Origin: an uncultured Saprospiraceae bacterium
GTDB taxonomy: Bacteria; Bacteroidota; Bacteroidia; Chitinophagales; Saprospiraceae
Assembly: GCA_905479665.1 (NCBI GenBank)
Contig: CAJQNM010000183.1
Location: 1-5,641 of the forward strand
Direction of reading: 5' to 3'
DNA: 5,641 bases
Positions 1 through 5,641 of the stretch are shown piece by piece. How positions within the stretch are numbered: the first letter of the stretch is position 1; each line of letters opens with the position of its first letter. Below the pieces are notes generated by a model that saw only the letters and a list, made by a program, of their open reading frames with translations, did not search any database and was not told the origin of the DNA. The position numbers were made by a program, and so were the translations under genes.

Positions 1-826
1 CCAGAGCAACCAGCAGACGATCAGCACAAAACTCAATGTACTGGCACATGAGTTCAGAATTCATCCCGATCAGGTTTACGGGCAATGCATCGGAAACAAA
101 TTCCTTTTCAATCTCAACGGAATCGGCAATAATCTCCGTCACCATCTCCTCCGGCATTTTATACTTCAAGTGCCGGTTGTAGAGCAAGCAGGCAAAATCA
201 CAATGCATTCCTTCATCACGTGAGATCAGCTCATTGGAAAAGCACAATCCAGGCATCAAGCCTCGCTTCTTCAGCCAAAAGATCGAACAGAATGATCCCG
301 AAAAGAAGATCCCTTCGACTGCGGCAAAGGCAATGATGCGTTCGGCATACGATCCATTTTCGATCCAACGCATGGCCCAGTCGGCTTTCTTCTTCACGCA
401 TGGCATCGTGTCGATTGCATTGAGGCAAAAGTCCTTTTCCTCGTTGTCCTTTATATATGTATCAATCAGCAAAGAGTAGGTTTCAGAATGGATGTTTTCC
501 ATCATGATCTGAAAACCATAGAAGAACTTTGCTTCCGTATACTGTACTTCAGAAAGAAAATTTTCTGCTAGATTTTCATTCACGATGCCATCGCTAGCTG
601 CAAAAAAGGCCAGCACATGCTTCACGAAATGTCGTTCGTTGTCGTTGAGCTTCTGGTCCCAATCGATCAGATCCTGGCTGAGGTCGATCTCTTCGGCGGT
701 CCAGAAGCAAGCTTCTTGTTTCTTATAAAATGCCCAGATGTCATTGTGCTCGATTGGAAAAAGTACAAATCGATTTGGGTTTTCGATCAGGATAGGTTCT
801 GTTTGTTCATTCATACGGTTGTCCAT
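1..826 (-). CDS. nrdB: Class I ribonucleotide reductase small subunit (R2), C-terminus cut off by left edge
   Basis: R2 generates and stores the diferric-tyrosyl radical that the large subunit NrdA uses to reduce ribonucleotides to deoxyribonucleotides in the cytoplasm. Translating from the ATG at 826-824 gives 275 residues before the edge. All iron ligands expected for a class Ia R2 are present: Asp79 (ASDGIVNENL), Glu110 and His113 (MENIHSE), Glu171 (AAVEGIFFSG), and Glu205 and His208 (SRDEGMHCDF). The radical tyrosine is Tyr117, four residues after His113. Motif wording is closer to the eukaryote-like R2 group, which Bacteroidota share, than to E. coli NrdB. Complete proteins of this group are usually somewhat over 320 residues, so roughly the last 50, including the tail that docks on NrdA, lie outside. 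A second in-frame ATG at 814-812 is possible. No Shine-Dalgarno is visible; the leader just before the ATG can fold into a nested stem-loop. Family assignment is secure. Confidence 0.97.
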   Translation of the reverse strand, partial: MDNRMNEQTEPILIENPNRFVLFPIEHNDIWAFYKKQEACFWTAEEIDLSQDLIDWDQKLNDNERHFVKHVLAFFAASDGIVNENLAENFLSEVQYTEAKFFYGFQIMMENIHSETYSLLIDTYIKDNEEKDFCLNAIDTMPCVKKKADWAMRWIENGSYAERIIAFAAVEGIFFSGSFCSIFWLKKRGLMPGLCFSNELISRDEGMHCDFACLLYNRHLKYKMPEEMVTEIIADSVEIEKEFVSDALPVNLIGMNSELMCQYIEFCADRLLVAL

Positions 827-833
827 TTTAAGT

Positions 834-899
834 TGTTGACTTTGAGTCTACTACAGTTCATTCGAAGGGGTTCGAATCCAGACTGACTGCTTGTCAACA
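834..899 (-). promoter_or_regulatory. Nested stem-loop in the nrdB leader
   Basis: Read on the nrdB strand, an outer perfect 7-bp stem (TGTTGAC with GTCAACA, 893-899 with 834-840) encloses a 4-bp AGTC/GACT stem (881-884 with 845-848). That in turn encloses a perfect 7-bp hairpin, ATTCGAA-CCCC-TTCGAAT, at 860-877. The outer stem ends seven bases before the nrdB ATG, so if transcribed it would sit where ribosomes load. The inverted repeats are seen directly; a regulatory role is inference. It matches no riboswitch family that I recognise. Confidence 0.4.
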
Positions 900-939
900 T
901 ATAAGTCTTTCTTTATATAATCTTTTTCTGAATACTTTA

Positions 940-960
940 AGATCTCAGGATCAGAGATCT
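940..960. repeat. Inverted repeat, 7-bp arms with 7-bp spacer
   Basis: AGATCTC at 940-946 and GAGATCT at 954-960 are exact inverted copies separated by AGGATCA. There is no T-run beside it, so it is not an intrinsic terminator in either direction. It lies about 115 bases upstream of the nrdB start and could be a dimeric regulator's operator; that is inference. Confidence 0.45.
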
Positions 961-979
961 ACGTATCAGTCTTTTACCA

Positions 980-997
980 TTTTATAGACGTATAAAA
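980..997. repeat. Perfect 7-bp inverted repeat around GACG
   Basis: TTTTATA (980-986) and TATAAAA (991-997) are exact inverted copies with the four-base centre GACG. The stem is entirely A:T, so it is weak as an RNA terminator but is a plausible 18-bp operator or an easily melted DNA element. It lies about 155 bases upstream of nrdB. Confidence 0.45.
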
Positions 998-1060
998 GAA
1001 AACATCTATATTAAATATGAGATCGAAACTAGAGAAAATACCTCTGCTCACCATCAATAG

Positions 1061-1081
1061 TTATTAACAATATGTTAGTAA
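1061..1081. repeat. Near-perfect inverted repeat with DnaA-box-like arm
   Basis: TTATTAACA (1061-1069) and TGTTAGTAA (1073-1081) form an inverted repeat with 8 of 9 positions matching and a 3-base centre. The left arm differs from the DnaA-box consensus TTATNCACA at one position and the right arm (read on the minus strand) at two. The sequence is seen directly; DnaA binding is inference. Confidence 0.4.
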
Positions 1082-1164
1082 AAAAGATAATTTGTTGATA
1101 ATCATTAAATAAGGAATAATTCTAATGTGTATGAGCTCGCTTCGAGTGACTAAGATATATATAA

Positions 1165-1191
1165 TTTTCCACATGTCGGTATTGTGGACAA
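1165..1191. promoter_or_regulatory. Facing pair of DnaA-box-like sites
   Basis: TTTTCCACA at 1165-1173 on the plus strand fits the relaxed DnaA-box consensus TTWTNCACA fully. TTGTCCACA, read on the minus strand at 1183-1191, differs from it at one position. The two form an inverted repeat (8 of 9 matching) across a 9-bp spacer, immediately beside the AT-rich run at about 1152-1168. They lie some 340 bases upstream of nrdB. In E. coli, DnaA binds the nrdAB promoter region, so control of nrdB is one reading. Confidence 0.4.
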
Positions 1192-1319
1192 AATAATGCT
1201 GGATTATTCGTCAACATCTTTTGAAGAGTGAGACCGGGTGGTAGCTGGTGATCAGCAAGATCTATGATTGGGTCGGGATTACCTCGATCGGTAAAGAAGT
1301 GCAGATTGTGAAAGGAGCT

Positions 1320-2270
1320 CTAAAAAAGTTTCCTGCGCCGAAAGAACCAAGCTAGAATGAGGCTTAGTATAATGGAGATGAAAATAACTCCGACAAATCC
1401 GTAGGGACTTTCTTTGAGCGGTAGCCAATCGAAGTTCATGCCATAGTAAGATGCAACGAGGGTTGGCACCATCAATATAATCGTCACAAGCGTGAGTTGC
1501 TGAATGACATTGTTCAGATTGTTGCTGATGATGGCGGCATATGATTCCATCGTACTACTCAGAATATTCGCATGAACATTGGCCATTTCCAGCGCCTGTC
1601 CATTGTCGATAATCACATCCTCAAAGAGATCTGTCATATCTTCATTGTCCCGTATCGCCAACAAGTCCGTACGTTTCATCTTCAGCTTGAGCAGCTCATT
1701 AGAGCTTAGTGAATTGACAAAATAGACCAGACTTTTCTCAATCTGCAGCAATTCTTTGAGATCTGCGGTTCGACTGGAATTGTAGAGCTCTTCCTCGATC
1801 AGGTTGCGTTTCAGATTGAGTTTCTTAAGACAAGCCAGAAAGCGAAAAACCACTTGCTCAAAAAGTTGAAGAAGAAAGAGCTCATGTTTGCTGGGATCGA
1901 AGTTCTTCAGTCGATTTTCGAAGAAGACCTTAAACACTGGATTTTCTACTGCCGAGATAGTAATGATGTGATTGTCCGTGAGAACAATGCCCACCGGTAC
2001 CGTCGTGTATACAGCTTGGTTTTCTTTTTCCGCAGCATTGATAACCGGAGTATTGACCAGTATGAGTCGATGAGATTCTTCTCGCTCATAACGCGATCGC
2101 TCATCCTCATCGAGAGAATCGATCAGGAAGTCATATTCTATCTGCAGCTCTTCAGAAAAGGACTTTAACTCTTCAGCGCCAAAGGGTGGAGCAATATTGA
2201 TCCAGCAACCTGGCGTGCGTTCTGGAACCACTATGATTTTGCCACCCTCCTTGATGTAATTTGTGATCAT
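1320..2270 (-). CDS. corA: CorA-family magnesium/divalent cation transporter
   Basis: CorA proteins form inner-membrane pentamers that carry Mg2+ (some members Co2+, Ni2+ or Zn2+) into the cell. This 316-residue protein has the expected plan: a large, charged cytoplasmic domain (about 1-255) with long helices, then two membrane segments at about 258-276 and 289-310. Between them lies the family signature Tyr-Gly-Met-Asn, with GMN at 277-279, which forms the selectivity filter at the pore mouth. The conserved Asn-rich approach (SNNLNNV, 249-255) and Pro269 are also present. The protein ends in a basic RRRKLF tail, as usual for the family. The ATG at 2270-2268 has GGAG nine bases upstream, the clearest Shine-Dalgarno in the window. 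It lies 105 bases after the peptidase gene on the same strand and probably has its own promoter. Ion preference cannot be read from the sequence. Confidence 0.93.
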   Translation of the reverse strand: MITNYIKEGGKIIVVPERTPGCWINIAPPFGAEELKSFSEELQIEYDFLIDSLDEDERSRYEREESHRLILVNTPVINAAEKENQAVYTTVPVGIVLTDNHIITISAVENPVFKVFFENRLKNFDPSKHELFLLQLFEQVVFRFLACLKKLNLKRNLIEEELYNSSRTADLKELLQIEKSLVYFVNSLSSNELLKLKMKRTDLLAIRDNEDMTDLFEDVIIDNGQALEMANVHANILSSTMESYAAIISNNLNNVIQQLTLVTIILMVPTLVASYYGMNFDWLPLKESPYGFVGVIFISIILSLILAWFFRRRKLF

Positions 2271-2323
2271 ATGTCAGATCTCCGTCCATTGTGCAGTAAG
2301 AAGTAAAACCCCAACAGGCCATT

Positions 2324-2331
2324 CAAATCTA
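2324..2331 (-). promoter_or_regulatory. Candidate Bacteroidota -7 promoter element for corA
   Basis: On the minus strand this octamer reads TAGATTTG, an exact match to the Bacteroidota sigma-ABfr -7 consensus TAnnTTTG. It lies 54 bases upstream of the corA ATG in the 105-base spacer after the peptidase gene. No TTTG is found at the usual -33 spacing; the nearest is too far upstream. It may therefore be a weak or partial promoter. Confidence 0.4.
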
Positions 2332-2375
2332 AAAAGGCAGACCAGATCAGCTATTGGCAGTGCAAAGATGACAAT

Positions 2376-3128
2376 TTAAGCCTTCATCTCTTTGATCTCA
2401 CCCAGGAGATCTTCGTAAACGTGCAAATGAATGGGTGAATCACTTGCCCATCGTGGATGCTTGCCCTCGGTCAGCCGGAAATAGTCCGCAACAATATCCC
2501 CCTGTTGCTCCAGATTAAACTGCGAAAACTTCCGCCCCTCACGTAGCGCCAGAAGCAGGCTAGACATACCTCCATAGTTGTATCCTTCTTCAGAAAACTG
2601 AGCCCTCAGGGCGCGTGGTATGTATAGCGAACCCAGGTGTTGATACTGCCAAATATGGACGAGTTCATGCATAAAGGTCGCATCGGGAAGCTTGCCCCAA
2701 CAGTTTATGGTGTAGCAACTTACATAGGCGAAATGATATGAGTAGGGTCCGATAAACGCATATTCATCGATACGAATGCGACGTACGTTGAGCGAGCGGC
2801 CGAAAACACCTTCAAGATTGGCACGTTCTCGGGCACTCAAGGGCCTGGTGTTAAACTTGATCACATCACCTAACGTTTCGAGGACCTCTCCCACTCCAAC
2901 CAAATCTAGGAGCAAGAACAAGAGCTCTATGATCCAGAAGAAACCTTCTTTCACATTGAGAATCGTCTCTGGATGTCGCACTAAAAGTCTGACACGTAAG
3001 CCAACGTGCTGCAATATTCTCCAAAGGCGAATGGGTAAGAGCCGCACAAAATCGATAAGACGAGCGACTACTCCCACTATCTTGCTCTGACACAAGACGG
3101 TGATTGAAAAATCCTGAGTACGTTCCAT
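2376..3128 (-). CDS. Membrane-associated HELVH zinc-peptidase-like protein (DUF4157-like)
   Basis: I do not recognise a named gene. From the ATG at 3128-3126 the protein has 250 residues. Residues about 15-50 are basic and amphipathic, and 63-83 form one strongly hydrophobic segment, probably a membrane anchor. The C-terminal part resembles the DUF4157 metallopeptidase-like fold: an opening RPLSARERANLEGVFG (95-110), then MHELVHIWQ with the zinc motif H154-E155-x-x-H158, and downstream a Glu in FNLEQQGDIVADYF (Glu207) that could be the third ligand. The motif looks intact, so catalysis is plausible, but the substrate is unknown. An in-frame TTG one codon earlier exists, but the ATG overlaps the permease stop as TGATG, which argues for translational coupling and for the ATG. 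No separate ribosome site is seen. Pairing with an FtsX-type permease suggests a cell-envelope role; this is inference. Confidence 0.8.
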   Translation of the reverse strand: MERTQDFSITVLCQSKIVGVVARLIDFVRLLPIRLWRILQHVGLRVRLLVRHPETILNVKEGFFWIIELLFLLLDLVGVGEVLETLGDVIKFNTRPLSARERANLEGVFGRSLNVRRIRIDEYAFIGPYSYHFAYVSCYTINCWGKLPDATFMHELVHIWQYQHLGSLYIPRALRAQFSEEGYNYGGMSSLLLALREGRKFSQFNLEQQGDIVADYFRLTEGKHPRWASDSPIHLHVYEDLLGEIKEMKA

Positions 3129-4426
3129 CAACTAAAGCGGATGGCCTTGCTTGGTGAAATTTTACTGATTAAATAGGAGGGGAAAATAAGAAATAGTATA
3201 GTGACCACAAGAGTCACCAGATTGATAAACAGGATGGGAAGGAATTCGAGATGAATGGGAGCTACGTCAAGATAATAGTCTGACTCATTGAGTTTTATGA
3301 ATTGAAAGTGCTTTTGTAAAAGACAAAGTGAGATGCCCAGTAGATTTCCCACTAGCAGGCCTAGGATCAGGATATGTGATGCCTGGCGGATAAAAATCTT
3401 TCGAATGGTCCAATTAGTTGATCCCATGGCTTTGAGAATACCAATCATGTTCGTGCGCTCGAGAATAAGAATCATCAATGCAGTGATCATGTTCACTATA
3501 CATACGATGAGCATCAGTGTAAGAATCACCTTCTCATTCATGTCCGTAAGATCGAGCCAGTCGAAGATCGCACTCGACCGCTGCCGCACCGTTTGAGTGT
3601 ACAAATCTGGTGGAAGCACTTCCTGATAGATGTAAGTATTGATCACATCGAGGTCGTCGAGATCATCGACCAGCAACTCAATGCCACTCACTTGCTCCGG
3701 AGTCCATTTCTGGACCTCCTGCAGCAAACGCATATCTGCCAAGGCCAATTTGTTATCATATTCGCCCAGACCGGTCTTATAGATCCCGATGATCTCGAGT
3801 CGTCGTGCTATCTGTCTTCCCTCCAAAATGAAGTGTACTGGCACCCGGTCACCGACGGAGAGCTGCATGCGATCTGCTGTCGTACGGGATATGATCAAAG
3901 AGCGATCTGGGACTGTGTCATGCAGAGACAGCCACTTTCCTTCCTCTAAATATTGGGCAAAACGCTCGGGATTAAAGTCTTTGCCTATTCCCTTAAATAG
4001 GAGCCCTTCCATTTCCTGGTTGGCGCTAAGTATTCCGGCAAACTGGACGTAGCGATTCGCTTCGCGCACACCTCCCACAGTCTGCACTTTCTGATAGCTT
4101 TCTGCCTCTTGCCCGCGCCGGCGCGGCATGCGATACTCCAGGGAACCTATATCGAGGATGGTATCGACTAGTGCTTGGTCAAAATCGATGGGAGCAGGCT
4201 CGAGCGTCTTTGAAATAAAAACATCCGTGATATGAATATGACCCCAGATATCAAATATCTTCTGGCTGATCTCCAGCTTGAAGCCGCGGATCAAGGCAGA
4301 CGACACAATCATGACAGCCACACTGAGTGCCACTGAAATGATCGCAATACGCATGATGACCCTGGTAAAGGCATGCTTCTGCGAGATCCTTCGCAATCTG
4401 GACGCAATAAATCGATCTGCCTGCAA
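3128..4426 (-). CDS. FtsX-family ABC transporter permease, LolC/LolE-like
   Basis: Members of this family are inner-membrane permeases that work with a LolD/MacB-type ATPase; LolC/E extract lipoproteins for transfer to the outer membrane. The 432-residue protein has the full plan: a short cytoplasmic start with FIASRLRRIS, TM1 at about 27-49 running into RGFKLEI, a large periplasmic MacB-PCD-like domain (about 50-297), then TM2 298-321, TM3 350-371 and TM4 396-420. The cytoplasmic loop ERTNMIGILKAMG (323-335) is the family's ATPase-coupling region, and the end SPSKAIRFS is the usual FtsX-family tail. The start is a TTG (4426-4424): an in-frame TAA lies only three codons upstream and the next ATG is residue 25, which would delete the conserved FIASRL. 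No Shine-Dalgarno is seen. No ATPase gene is in the window, so the partner must be encoded elsewhere. LolC-type versus another FtsX-type exporter cannot be settled here. Confidence 0.9.
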   Translation of the reverse strand: MQADRFIASRLRRISQKHAFTRVIMRIAIISVALSVAVMIVSSALIRGFKLEISQKIFDIWGHIHITDVFISKTLEPAPIDFDQALVDTILDIGSLEYRMPRRRGQEAESYQKVQTVGGVREANRYVQFAGILSANQEMEGLLFKGIGKDFNPERFAQYLEEGKWLSLHDTVPDRSLIISRTTADRMQLSVGDRVPVHFILEGRQIARRLEIIGIYKTGLGEYDNKLALADMRLLQEVQKWTPEQVSGIELLVDDLDDLDVINTYIYQEVLPPDLYTQTVRQRSSAIFDWLDLTDMNEKVILTLMLIVCIVNMITALMILILERTNMIGILKAMGSTNWTIRKIFIRQASHILILGLLVGNLLGISLCLLQKHFQFIKLNESDYYLDVAPIHLEFLPILFINLVTLVVTILFLIFPSYLISKISPSKAIRFS

Positions 4427-4486
4427 GCTCGATGTTTAGATGAAAGTAATAATATAGAAAACAAGTTTCGTCAGTACCTTAGTGTG
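4427..4486. promoter_or_regulatory. Divergent intergenic region between permease and tyrS
   Basis: Sixty AT-rich bases separate the leftward permease gene from the rightward tyrS gene, so promoters for both should lie here or overlap the gene starts. I find no exact TAnnTTTG element on either strand and no Shine-Dalgarno for either gene. Individual promoter elements are therefore not assigned. Confidence 0.4.
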
Positions 4487-5641
4487 ATGAACTTTATTGA
4501 AGAGCTCGCTTGGCGGGGCATGTTGCACAACAAAACGGAAGGTGTCGAGGAAGCACTCGAGGCAGGTGGTCTTGTTGGTTACATCGGATTTGACCCCACG
4601 GCACCCTCCCTCACGATTGGAAATTATGTGCAAGTGATGATCTTGCAGTTATTCCAAAAGCATGGCCACCAGCCCATCGTACTGATGGGTGGTGCCACAG
4701 GCCGAATTGGTGATCCGTCTGGAAAAGACAAAGAGAGAGAACTGTTGACCGAAGCAAAACTTGATGAAAATTTACGTCATCAGGAAAGTCAATTTCGCAG
4801 CCTATTGGATTTTGATCATGGCCAGAATAAAGCCATGCTGATAAACAATCTTGACTTTTATCAGGAAATGCAAGTATTGGATTTCTTGCGAGATGTCGGA
4901 AAAACGATCACGGTGAGCTACATGCTCAGCAAAGATTCTGTAAAAAATCGACTGGAAAAGGGCATCAGCTTTACTGAATTTAGCTATCAATTATTGCAGG
5001 CCTATGATTTTCAGTGCCTCTTCGAAAAGCACAACTGCACATTGCAAATGGGAGGCTCTGACCAGTGGGGCAATATTACTTCGGGCACGGAATTTATTCG
5101 ACGCAATACAGCTGGCAAGGCGCATGCAATAACCACTCCCCTGCTCACGAAGGCCGATGGCTCGAAATTTGGAAAATCGACCGAGGGAAATATTTGGCTT
5201 GATGAAAAATTGACTAGTCCATATAAATTTTATCAATTTTGGATCAATGCAGATGATCGTGATATTGGTAAATTTTTGCGCTATTTTTCAGTAAGGCCGT
5301 GCACTGAAATCGAGCAACTGGAACAGGAGCATGAAGAAGACCTTCGTGGCCTCAAGCTCCTACTGGCCGAGGAACTGACGCGACGCATCCATGGCGACGC
5401 ACAATATGAGGCCGTACAAAATGTATCTCAAATGCTGTTTAATCGACAGGCCTCGCCTGAATTCATACAGCAAATGAACGAGCATTCATGGCGAGCGGTG
5501 GCTGCTGAAATACCTCATCACAAGATAAATAATAGCGACCTTGAAGCCGGCATACCTATTCTGGAATTATTAGCTAATTCTACGGGCATCGTAAATAGCA
5601 AAGGCGATGCTAGACGGGCGGTGCAAGGAAATGCGGTGAGC
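4487..5641 (+). CDS. tyrS: Tyrosyl-tRNA synthetase, C-terminus cut off by right edge
   Basis: TyrRS is a cytoplasmic class I synthetase that activates tyrosine with ATP and charges tRNA-Tyr. From the ATG at 4487 there are 385 residues before the edge; full bacterial enzymes have about 420-430. The Rossmann-fold start YIGFDPTAPSL (32-42) leads into the class I signature position, here TIGN (43-46) rather than HIGH. GGATGRIGDPSGK (68-80) follows. Tyrosine-binding residues Tyr167, Gln171 and Asp174 (SYQLLQAYD) and the GGSDQWGN motif (189-196) are intact. The second ATP motif is KFGKS (227-231), the usual TyrRS form of KMSKS. The last visible stretch, from about 357 (ILELLANSTG...SKGDARRAVQ), is the start of the S4-like tRNA-binding domain. 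A GTG directly before the ATG is an alternative start. No Shine-Dalgarno or T-box leader is seen. Confidence 0.96.
   Translation, partial: MNFIEELAWRGMLHNKTEGVEEALEAGGLVGYIGFDPTAPSLTIGNYVQVMILQLFQKHGHQPIVLMGGATGRIGDPSGKDKERELLTEAKLDENLRHQESQFRSLLDFDHGQNKAMLINNLDFYQEMQVLDFLRDVGKTITVSYMLSKDSVKNRLEKGISFTEFSYQLLQAYDFQCLFEKHNCTLQMGGSDQWGNITSGTEFIRRNTAGKAHAITTPLLTKADGSKFGKSTEGNIWLDEKLTSPYKFYQFWINADDRDIGKFLRYFSVRPCTEIEQLEQEHEEDLRGLKLLLAEELTRRIHGDAQYEAVQNVSQMLFNRQASPEFIQQMNEHSWRAVAAEIPHHKINNSDLEAGIPILELLANSTGIVNSKGDARRAVQGNAVS

Larger units (their letters stand above)
827..1319. other. Long AT-rich non-coding region between corA and nrdB
   Basis: These 493 bases contain no convincing coding sequence on either strand; the longest open frames are a few dozen codons and resemble nothing I recognise. 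Both flanking genes are read leftwards, so this is the corA 3' side and the nrdB upstream region. It is clearly richer in A and T than the genes, especially about 900-1200. It holds inverted repeats at 834-899, 940-960, 980-997, 1061-1081 and 1165-1191, and several DnaA-box-like 9-mers between 1061 and 1191. I found no good TAnnTTTG promoter element for nrdB and no strong intrinsic terminator for corA. The part nearest corA (about 1200-1319) shows nothing I can interpret. Confidence 0.8.

Noticed and set aside
866..882. tRNA T-arm-like sequence (GGTTCGAATCC at 869-879), possibly a tRNA remnant or attachment site
   Set aside because: The T stem pairs for only two bases, no D or anticodon arm fits upstream, and no integrase or duplicated copy is visible. 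It is explained by the ATTCGAA/TTCGAAT hairpin.
991..1025. Terminator-like hairpin plus T-rich stretch on the minus strand for corA
   Set aside because: The stem is short, almost all A:U and bulged, and lies some 300 bases past the corA stop; too weak to annotate.
1091..1109. Fur-box-like sequence around TTGATAATCATTA
   Set aside because: It matches the 19-bp consensus at only about 13 positions in AT-rich DNA and has no second half that fits; it overlaps a DnaA-box-like 9-mer that fits its consensus better.
1125..1196. 23-codon plus-strand ORF with an AGGA upstream
   Set aside because: Too short, overlaps the palindrome at 1165-1191, and its composition resembles random AT-rich sequence.
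941..1287. GATC sites in the nrdB upstream region as a SeqA/Dam-type origin signal
   Set aside because: GATC is equally frequent within the coding genes of this window, and three of the copies are produced by one palindrome.
1248..1355. 35-codon plus-strand ORF starting with GTG and overlapping the corA end
   Set aside because: Reads protein-like for a stretch but resembles no family I recognise and runs antisense into corA; most likely chance.
2776..3093. Open frames on both strands inside the peptidase gene
   Set aside because: Shadows of the HELVH protein gene, which has recognisable motifs and a coupled start; the alternative frames do not.

Overview
The window looks like a chromosomal housekeeping segment of a Bacteroidota-like bacterium. 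I infer this from the eukaryote-like class I ribonucleotide reductase R2, the near absence of Shine-Dalgarno sequences before most genes, a TAnnTTTG-type -7 promoter element ahead of corA, and the overall style of the FtsX-family permease and tyrosyl-tRNA synthetase. I cannot place it below phylum. No transposase, integrase, CRISPR array, rRNA or intact tRNA is visible.

Layout from left to right: (1) positions 1-826, minus strand, the N-terminal 275 residues of nrdB, running off the left edge. (2) Positions 827-1319, a 493-base AT-rich non-coding stretch, the only long gap in the window. It contains a nested stem-loop abutting the nrdB start, two clean palindromes, and a cluster of DnaA-box-like 9-mers arranged partly as inverted repeats. 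(3) Positions 1320-2270, minus strand, a CorA-family divalent cation transporter. (4) A 105-base spacer with a candidate Bacteroidota promoter for corA. (5) Positions 2376-3128, minus strand, a membrane-associated HELVH zinc-peptidase-like protein resembling DUF4157. (6) Positions 3128-4426, minus strand, an FtsX/LolC-LolE-type ABC transporter permease whose stop codon overlaps the peptidase start (TGATG). (7) A 60-base divergent intergenic region. (8) Positions 4487-5641, plus strand, tyrosyl-tRNA synthetase, running off the right edge within its S4 domain.

The permease and the peptidase are almost certainly co-transcribed and translationally coupled, which suggests a shared envelope role. 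corA follows on the same strand but has its own candidate promoter. nrdB (deoxynucleotide supply) and tyrS (translation) are independent housekeeping genes.

The points most worth a second look are the structured and palindrome-rich region upstream of nrdB (possible DnaA control of nrdB, or less likely an origin-like element), and the uncharacterised peptidase tied to a Lol-like permease. I see no multi-gene defence system or other clearly new system here.
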